Of a stretch of DNA of 64,000 nucleotides, positions 57,056 through 64,000 are shown piece after piece. Within the stretch, counting starts at the first letter, position 1. Each line of letters starts with the position of its first letter. The stretch is from Mycocentrospora acerina (Eukaryota; Ascomycota; Dothideomycetes; Pleosporales). The stretch spans positions 372,001 to 436,000 of the forward strand of contig JAKUHH010000177.1 in assembly GCA_022701365.1 (NCBI GenBank), read 5' to 3'. The translations under genes were made by a program, and so were the position numbers. The notes beneath the pieces are model-generated. The model was not told where the DNA came from and ran no database searches. It saw only the letters and a program-made list of their open reading frames with translations.

Positions 57056-58794
57056 CCGTAGGCCATTGTCATGGGTCGTCGGCGCGGTCAAGGGAATCTG
57101 GCGAGTGGGCGGGCGAGCGAGCGTCGGGAACGCCGGAACAACCTTTTAGTTAGCTCGAGTGCCGATGCAATCTACTCGGAGGGTGCGTGGCTGATGCGGG
57201 GGAGGTTGAGGGAGAGGGAGAGGGCGTGTCTGCACCCTCCGTTCGCGACGAGGGGGGTTGTTGGGCGTCGAGCTGTGATGCCATCAATGCACATCAACCA
57301 GGAGATTTCCAGGTGTCCCGCGCTCGGTCGCGGCTGCCAACCGAGCGTTCGCCTGGGATACCAATCTTGGCCCAGCTTCCCCACGCCTAGTCGTCTTGCC
57401 ACCTCCTGTCGCTAGTTACTGGCATTTGGCTTACGCATCCATCTCGTGCCCTCGACGAAAACGCTCTGTGACGCATGCGGCTGTTGCGTGAGCTAAGACA
57501 AGCTTATTTCGTATCAGCTTAGCTTGATTCTATCAGTTGCCGTGTCTTTCATTTGCCTTTGGGTCATTTACGCCTTGTTACACGTCTCTTCCCGTACGCG
57601 CACATTTCCTATTTCGAGCCCCACCTCCTGGCCAAGTGCTGCTCAACGTCCAATTGTCCTTACGACGGCAACCGCTATCGTTTTCACTACTATCCATGTG
57701 TTCCTTCTTCTTTGAATGCCTCAAGTTTGTCCATGAGGTTGTTTTACAAACCAAGGACATCTTGCACGTGCCCATGGAACTCGTTGGTTTTCAAACATAA
57801 ACCTCTGGTAATTGCCTAGAGCTCAATGAACCCACTATGCTCAAATTTCCCGCTTGTCGTCATGCAATAAAAGCAAGAGCCACTCCTATTTCCAAATTTG
57901 CTAAATCCAACGACGTTTTGGTCATCGAAAAGAAAATCAAGTCACATACCAAAACACAAAATATCGCCTGCAACGAAAATCAATAACTTTGAATGTAGTT
58001 GTTAGAGTTCGCAAGACACTTTCGTTGTTCCAAGAAGAGGACGTTGTCCTGCTTCCCTCCGTGCCTGCTCACAATGTACTTGCTATGTCTCTTGTAGAAC
58101 TGGGAGTAGTGACAAGCCAACATGCGAATGTCAATCTGCTACATACAATGCTAGTTTCGGACAGTGACAGAAGTCAGTATCGGGCGAGTTTGCAAAGGAG
58201 CTCTAGGCGCACGTGCACTAATATATCGACTCTTTCCTTAATTATGTGATTAAAGGTAGCATCTTATTGTACTTCACCTTTTTGACGCCACTTGTCAGCG
58301 CTGGAGCTCGGCGTTTGATCTATCTACTCAAGTTCATCTGCGCCGTTTCTCCAAAACGCCGAATCTTACACGCTGTAGTTCCTTCTCGGTCTAAAATCTG
58401 CGAAAAGGCCTTTAGGAGCCCCATGTGTCTAGTTGTATCTTTTTTGAACCAGTAGACTTCTTCAATGCTGCTCACATACAAACTTTAGCTACATGATAAT
58501 CAAACCACTTACAAATCCTCTTTAAAATTCACATCTTATTCAGACTACATTTGGCGTTGTGCGCTTCCTCACACGTGCTCAGGTGTCTAGTTCGTGAGAA
58601 CGTGCTTCGTGTAACTGAGGATTGTGGGCGGGGCAGCCGCTAGCGTCAGTGCTTCCAGCTAATCTCATTCCATCCCGTCCCGATTTCCCATGACCAAATA
58701 CTCCCATCATTTGCTCCAGACATTTAGCTTCGCATTCACAGCATTGCTCAAATCTGACTTGTTAAGCTCGTACACCAACTTGTGTAAGCACAAT
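57056..58794. promoter_or_regulatory. Divergent intergenic region, FMP27 / P4H-type oxygenase
   Basis: About 1.7 kb between two divergent starts. It is purine-rich close to FMP27 (57190-57225, GGGAGAGG-type). Frames of 60-97 codons (for example 57524-57715 and 57989-58249) show no family resemblance and no splice partner. It must contain both promoters; I see no RNA gene. Confidence 0.45.
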
Positions 58795-61733
58795 ATGTCG
58801 TCCGATTCAGACCTCAGCATAAGTTCGGATACGGACAGCGAGGATTTTGAGGACGAGGATGACTACAAACAACAACTGCGAGAATGCCTGGATGATATCA
58901 GGTACCGAGGCACGGTCTTTGCGCTCCAACATCAGAAGCAATATGTCAATCCAGCCCTCTACATACCCGAATACGGTTCTGTAGGGTTACCACTTTCGAC
59001 GCGTGACGCGCAATCCATCGCTCTCTTGTGCAAAAAATCGCCCTTTGGCAGGAAGGATGAAACGGTCGTTGATGAAACAGTCAGAAAGACATGGGAACTG
59101 GATGCCGCAGAATTTCAGTGCCGCAACCCTGCATGGGAAGCCTACTTACACGGCTTGACCAAACAAGCTTTACAAGATCTAGGTGTGCAAGTTTCAGCGT
59201 CGGCACAGCGATATAAACTATTACTCTACGAGGAGGGTGCATTCTTTAAGCCGCACCGCGATACTGAAAAGGTCCCAGGAATGTTTGGAACTCTCGTCGT
59301 TAGCTTGCCATCGGAGCATAGTGGTGGAGATGTTCACCTGGTTCATGGAAAGAACATCCACATACTGGAGACTGCACCGCATTCTGCATTCGATCTCTCT
59401 ACTCTAGCATGGTATTCTGATGTCCAACATGAGATCAAACCTGTTACTTCCGGATACCGATTGGTGTTGACATACAACCTTGTATAAGACTTGACACAGC
59501 CAAAGCAGACGGCTGCCGCTATCACTCATGGGCATGTGAATCTGACGACTCTTTTGCAAGGGTGGGGCTCAACATTTCCAGATCGCGACTTTTTCATCTA
59601 CCCTCTTGAACACCAGTATACAGAGAACAGCCTTTCACTCAGTAATCTAAAGGGTCAAGATGCTGCTAAAGGTCGATCTCTTGAGAGACTTTGCGCCAAG
59701 AACGAGATATACTGGTTTCTTGCCAAAATGACTCGGGAAACCCAAGAAGATGAAGAATATGAATACGAAGATGAAGAGGACTTTAATACCAGCTCTCTCA
59801 GTGGCACTGTGACTCCAGCGGGGAAGAGGATAGATTTCTCTTCTTTGTTGACTGTTGATGAAACTGCCATTCTTGTTGATCCAGACGAGCTGTACCAAGG
59901 TCGGTATCCAGACAGCGAAATCGAAGGCGATTATACAGGGAACGAAAGCATGCCTTCAACTCACCGATATCACGATACTGTTGTCATCTTGATGCGCAGA
60001 GCCAGTTTCTTGGATATGTGGTCCGGACCTCACAATCACGCAATTTCATCGATTCTGGCCGCATTTGACCTCGTTTGCAAGGACCAGACATGCAGTCCAG
60101 ATATACGAAACAGTGTTGTCGCAGCGATCTTGGGAAATTTGCTCGCTACAATCAGGATCAAGGACAGTCTTGGCTATGGGTATTCCTACCAACGTTTATT
60201 ACACAGAGACCCAGATTCGGACCCTACAAAATGCGCCGAAGTCTTTGAGAAGGTGGCAACGTATTGCTATAAAAACAAGCTGGACGCACTTGTGAGTGGA
60301 GCATTACGCAGCCATATACAAGGAAATGGTTGGAGTTCCTCTGTGCATCTGGTCCGCCTGATTGCAACTCACTTGGGCAAGGAAGTAGCTGATGGAAAAG
60401 AAGATGTTTGGAGTAGCTGGTAAATTCAATTGTCCTGCGACCAGCCGGTATTTCGCTAACATCTCAAGGTTGTCTACTTCTCCTACGACATCGGCAACGT
60501 ACAGTTATGCCAAACAACAGCAAGACTCATTTGAGACGGTCATACAAACACTTCCATCTGCATTGGTACCCTCATTTGATGTGTGGAAGAAAGCGCAATT
60601 AGAGGCAATTCTCCGAAGCGTTACGTTGTTCTCTGAAGAAGATGCTGTGCCATTATTGCAGCTACTTCCCATATCCCCGCCCGCAGTATACTTTGAAGTG
60701 TAAGATTTCGACCTCTATTATCCAGAATCAATGACTAACACTATCCAGGGTATTGCCGACTGTGAAGAAAAGAATGAAACAATCCAGTCTTTTCAGTTTT
60801 CTGCATGCCCTGGCAGTCAAGAGCCCTGGGGATATAGATTTCCGCCAGACGATTGTCAAACCAACATACCAACAACTGCTTCAAGGATCTTCTACTCTTT
60901 TGAAACTCACTCCAAAGGATTTCGACGCTTTCCCAGAAAATTATGGAACTTACGCTTACGCAACGCCTACATCCATAGACAAACCACACACACAATTCCT
61001 TGTACTCATTGACAAATGCATGACATTGGATCTGCACGACGAAGCTGCTGAGCTAATAAGGTCTAGCCTTCCAATAGAGATGTCGTCTTTTCTCTCCAAA
61101 TGGCAATCAGTACTAACATTTCTTCAATCACTCATCTCGCATCTTGCACGTTATGATAACACTACTTTGAACGAAGCATCTCAGCCATTCCTATTTGAAG
61201 CTTTTCAATCTTTGGCTCAAGCTCAACTTGATAGTCGTCACATAGAGCCAAAGGGCTGGCAACGTAGCAGTATTCGAAACTGCAAATGTGGCATTTGCAT
61301 AGGCGTAGGTAAATTTCTAGCCAGTCGCACACAACAGACGGAAAACTATACATTCGCTGCAGATACAAGGAAACACATACAGAGCAGTCTTAATTATCAA
61401 GACTATCACTTCCATACCATAAAGGGAAAGTCTCCTCACACCCTGGTTGTCACCAAAACCAACAATGAGTTCACCCGCAAACTCAGCGAATGGAAATCCA
61501 CATGTCTTGACATGTCTAAGCAAATGCAGCGCCAGATACGCGTGTCTCCGCGGAAAGTTTTCCAAGATGAAAACGACATCATCAAGATGCAAATCAAAGT
61601 TTTGAAAGAACAAGCTGCGGGATCTTCAATCCCGCTATCACAACAGCAGAAGGGTAAAGCAGCTTCAAGCGCACCTCGACGAGTTGCGGGAGCGAAGAGG
61701 AAATTGGAAGTTGTAGATTTGACGGAAGACTGA
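58795..61733 (+). pseudogene. P4H-type 2OG-Fe(II) oxygenase with an in-frame TAA
   Basis: Exons 58795-60419, 60469-60699 and 60749-61733 form one frame of 946 codons plus stop, broken only by TAA at 59485-59487 (codon 231). Before it lies an acidic N-terminus (SDSDLSISSDTDSEDFEDED) and a complete double-stranded beta-helix core: H154 and D156 (KPHRDTEK), H212 (VQHEIKP) and R222 (SGYRLVLTYNLV). After it come about 700 residues of the long C-terminal region usual in fungal members, including CKCGICIG and a final VVDLTED that looks like a SUMO-interaction motif. Both later introns (49 bp each) are intact and no other lesion is seen. An ATG 35 codons upstream (58690) is an alternative start. The gene could be a fresh null allele, a sequencing error, or a gene making a short catalytic-core protein. 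Substrate unknown. Confidence 0.75.
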
Positions 61734-62251
61734 TTCTACATGTCTTCTTACACTTTGGGGTTCCGTCAAAACGCTGTCTCTACTCCAGTTTGAAGAAAAG
61801 ATTCTTGATTCAAAACTTCAATTTACAGGAGTGCAGACTACAAACTCAATTTTAATTTGTTAGCGCTCAGTAATTTTTTTCTCTCTCAATTTGATTCAAT
61901 TCCGAGGTTACCTATCTGAACTGTGCTCTCGTGTGGATGGAAAACAATGGCAATCATACCGGCTAAAGCTGACGCGTCCTCGAAAAGAATTTAATTGCTT
62001 GATACGAATCATTCATTTCACAGTATGTGCGTTCAGCTCATCAAACTGGCACACAAACATAACGTAGATTGCACCAAAACTCATCCACGTGCAATAGCAA
62101 CATGTGTATTGGTATCTAGCTCAACAACTTAACGCGTCATTACTACAATCGCTCCACTTTTACATTATCAGTAACAATCCAACCCCATCAGTCCACATCA
62201 TGCGGGACCGCCACCTCGACACCCAACGCCACCGCTCCACACAAATGCAAT
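61734..62251. other. Convergent 3' region
   Basis: About 520 bp between convergent stops of the oxygenase and the deacetylase. AT-rich at 61780-61910. No gene is seen. Confidence 0.5.
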
Positions 62252-64000
62252 CTACAACGGAGGAGCATTAGGATCCATCATGCACTGGTCGACACGCATA
62301 AGCTGCTTGCCCGTGGCCTTGGCAATCTGGATAAACTGCCTGAGATAGCTGACAGTCGAGGGGTACAAGTAGTGCAGCACGACCAAGTTCCCGCCCTTGT
62401 TGACGTCACGCTGGAAAGCAGTGAGCTGCTGCTCGGGGGTATCGGTCTCCGCCCATAACCAATCCTCAACATCGACGGACCAGTTGGTGATGGTGGGCTT
62501 CTTGCCGACAGCCTTTGCGAGGCGGGTGCGCATGCGGGCGCCCTCGTTGCCAAAGGGAGGACGGAAGTAAGAAGTGTCGAGACCGTTGAAGGATTGCTTC
62601 ATCGCCTTGATGTCTTCATTGTACTCCCAGTCGATGGATGCGTAGTCGGGGAGTCCCTCCATCTTGGGGTGCGTGAACGAGTGGAGCGCGAGCTGGTGGC
62701 CGGCGGCTGACATCTCGCGGTAGACGTTGGTCAAGTTAGTGGTCTCGTCGAGGAGGGGCGCGCCGACGGTGAAGAAAGTCACCTTGACGTTCTCTTCGCG
62801 GATGATCTTGAGGACTTCCTGGGCGAGGCTTGGGATTCCGTCGTCGATGGCGAAAGCAAAGCTGTTGGGGCGCTTGCAGGCGAAGACGAGATCGCCGGTC
62901 TCCTCGTCGTTGGGGATGATGGTGCCGGCAGGGACAGATGGTACAATCTCGATGACCGATAGGGTGACTGCATCCTGCTTGTAGAAACCCTTGATGGCAA
63001 AGCCAACGACACGGGTGAACTCGACATTAAAGTGGTTCATCGGAATGTAGATATGGCCGTTCTTAGCGTAGCGAGAGGCTTCAACCGAGTCCCAGGTCTC
63101 CGGGTAAGGAGCAATATCAGAGTTGCAAGCGGTGTTGTGCTGCTGCAGAGCGACAGTGAACGCGACGGTGCCAGAGTATGCAATATGAAGGTATGAGCCC
63201 TTGTACTTGGTGAAGTCACTGCAGCTGCTAGAGACCTGGGTGTAGAAAGAATAATCGGCATCAGTGGACTTGATGGTGAGCTTACCACCGGAGTAGGTAA
63301 GACCCATGCCATCATCGCCTCCGTGCCAGTTGCCGAGAGCGTTGCTACCAGAGTTGGCAAACTTGTCAACAACGAGAGCAGCAGCAGTGCCAGCAGGGGC
63401 GGCAACAGTTGCGGTAGGGCCAGCAGGCTGAGCGCTGGTGCTGACGACATATTCGCCTGTACTGCCGCAGTAGAAAGCCATTGGGCCGAAAGAGACAGTG
63501 CCTGAAAATTGAGAAAAGAGAATGGTGACAAGCTTCTCAGTGTTAAGGGTAGGGAACTTGGAAAAGGGAATCAAGTAGAGCTTCTCGGTGCCATCAAAGG
63601 TCCAGCCAAGCTCGGCAGACGACTGAGTGGCGGCTACAGCGCTAGACGGATCGCATGAATTGGAAGAGTCAAGCTCAACCGCGAGCGTAGTGCCAGCAGG
63701 GGCCTTGATGCGGAGAGAGATACCCCCGTACTTGTTCTTCGCGTTAACACAGGGGAATTGGCTGTAGAAGTACGAGCTGCCATCGTTGGGGACAATTTCT
63801 ACACGGTTGGCAGATGGCTTGCCGACAGTAAGGGACTTCATGGTGCCGTCCGAGGAGGTAGCCTTGGTGAAGGCATTGTAGAACATAAAAGTAAGGCGGG
63901 ACTGCGAGAACCAATCATCAATCAAAAGAGGAGCGCAGGTTCCGCTGGGCTGGGTCGTGGTAACGAGCGTGGAGGCGGCAGTAACTCGAGTAGAAGAGGC
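62252..64000 (-). CDS. Secreted NodB-type polysaccharide deacetylase, 5' end outside window
   Basis: The frame is open to the right edge, so the N-terminus, probably with the signal peptide, is missing; 582 residues are visible. The first visible residues are Ser/Thr rich, followed by CAPLLIDDWFSQSRLTF. Two similar beta-rich modules follow, each about 150 residues and each starting (L)xIDDWF/LVVDKFA and ending near FGPMAFYCG or VIEIVPSV; they look like carbohydrate-binding-type beta sandwiches. The C-terminal NodB domain has motif 1 AFAIDDG, motif 2 LHSFTHPKM, motif 3 RPPFGNEG, motif 4 WSVDVEDW and motif 5 LVVLHYL, so the metal and catalytic residues appear intact. CE4 enzymes of this kind remove acetyl groups from chitin or other N-acetylated cell-surface glycans. 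In plant-associated fungi they can hide chitin from chitinases; the substrate here is inferred only. Confidence 0.9.
   Translation of the reverse strand, partial: ASSTRVTAASTLVTTTQPSGTCAPLLIDDWFSQSRLTFMFYNAFTKATSSDGTMKSLTVGKPSANRVEIVPNDGSSYFYSQFPCVNAKNKYGGISLRIKAPAGTTLAVELDSSNSCDPSSAVAATQSSAELGWTFDGTEKLYLIPFSKFPTLNTEKLVTILFSQFSGTVSFGPMAFYCGSTGEYVVSTSAQPAGPTATVAAPAGTAAALVVDKFANSGSNALGNWHGGDDGMGLTYSGGKLTIKSTDADYSFYTQVSSSCSDFTKYKGSYLHIAYSGTVAFTVALQQHNTACNSDIAPYPETWDSVEASRYAKNGHIYIPMNHFNVEFTRVVGFAIKGFYKQDAVTLSVIEIVPSVPAGTIIPNDEETGDLVFACKRPNSFAFAIDDGIPSLAQEVLKIIREENVKVTFFTVGAPLLDETTNLTNVYREMSAAGHQLALHSFTHPKMEGLPDYASIDWEYNEDIKAMKQSFNGLDTSYFRPPFGNEGARMRTRLAKAVGKKPTITNWSVDVEDWLWAETDTPEQQLTAFQRDVNKGGNLVVLHYLYPSTVSYLRQFIQIAKATGKQLMRVDQCMMDPNAPPL

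Noticed and set aside
57524..58249. Small hydrophobic and polar frames between FMP27 and the oxygenase
   Set aside because: They are short, overlap each other in several frames and lack family resemblance; expected by chance in 1.7 kb.
59482..59499. 18-nt GT...AG segment that would remove the TAA in frame
   Set aside because: It has GT and AG ends and a length divisible by three, but 18 nt is far below the length a spliceosome can handle and there is no branch site. A 27-nt variant ending at 59508 fails for the same reason.

Overview
The window is nuclear DNA of a filamentous ascomycete. Genes sit on both strands and are mostly split by very short introns (48-60 bp) with GT...CTAAC/CTGAC...AG signals. 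The protein set includes a fungal rhodopsin-type receptor, a NACHT-ankyrin STAND protein, a fungal P4H-like oxygenase, COMPASS Bre2 and Fmp27. From protein character I infer a dothideomycete, probably Pleosporales; this is inference and no marker gene in the window settles it. I resolve 20 protein genes. Two run off the window edges and one carries an in-frame stop. I see no tRNA, rRNA, CRISPR array or intact transposon.

Layout. At 1-4,022 is the 3' part of a PelF-like GT4 glycosyltransferase. At 4,725-10,894 is a 2,039-residue NACHT-ankyrin NLR-like protein, followed by 1.6 kb of non-coding DNA. From 12,472 to 23,684 there is a dense, mostly housekeeping block: MFSD1-like transporter, 2-oxoglutarate dioxygenase with a GC-AG intron, DNA polymerase delta catalytic subunit (minus strand), GNAT acetyltransferase, ACMSD-like amidohydrolase and an orphan membrane protein. 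From 24,942 to 35,069 come a PQ-loop vacuolar amino acid transporter, a 98-residue DUF427 protein, an external NADH dehydrogenase, bystin/Enp1 and Bre2. The last two are divergent genes sharing a 244-bp promoter in very GC-rich DNA. A 176-base N gap bounded by poly-G lies between the NADH dehydrogenase and Enp1.

From 35,804 to 47,169 the window looks more accessory. It holds an animal/plant-type aromatic L-amino-acid decarboxylase, an NmrA/isoflavone-reductase-like oxidoreductase, a secreted FAD-linked (BBE-type) oxidase and a fungal rhodopsin-type seven-TM protein. These are separated by long spacers, including about 2.2 kb of AT-rich DNA without any reading frame of 60 codons. The three enzymes could form a small aromatic-amine pathway, but this is only an inference from proximity.

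From 47,990 to 57,055 lies the giant bridge-like lipid-transfer protein Fmp27 (2,987 residues, three exons including a 64-nt last exon). From 58,795 to 61,733 is a P4H-type 2OG-Fe(II) oxygenase whose frame is interrupted by one TAA exactly after a complete catalytic core. The right edge cuts a secreted NodB-type polysaccharide deacetylase.

Exon boundaries were placed by eye from splice signals, frame continuity and family resemblance. Individual junctions could be off by a base.
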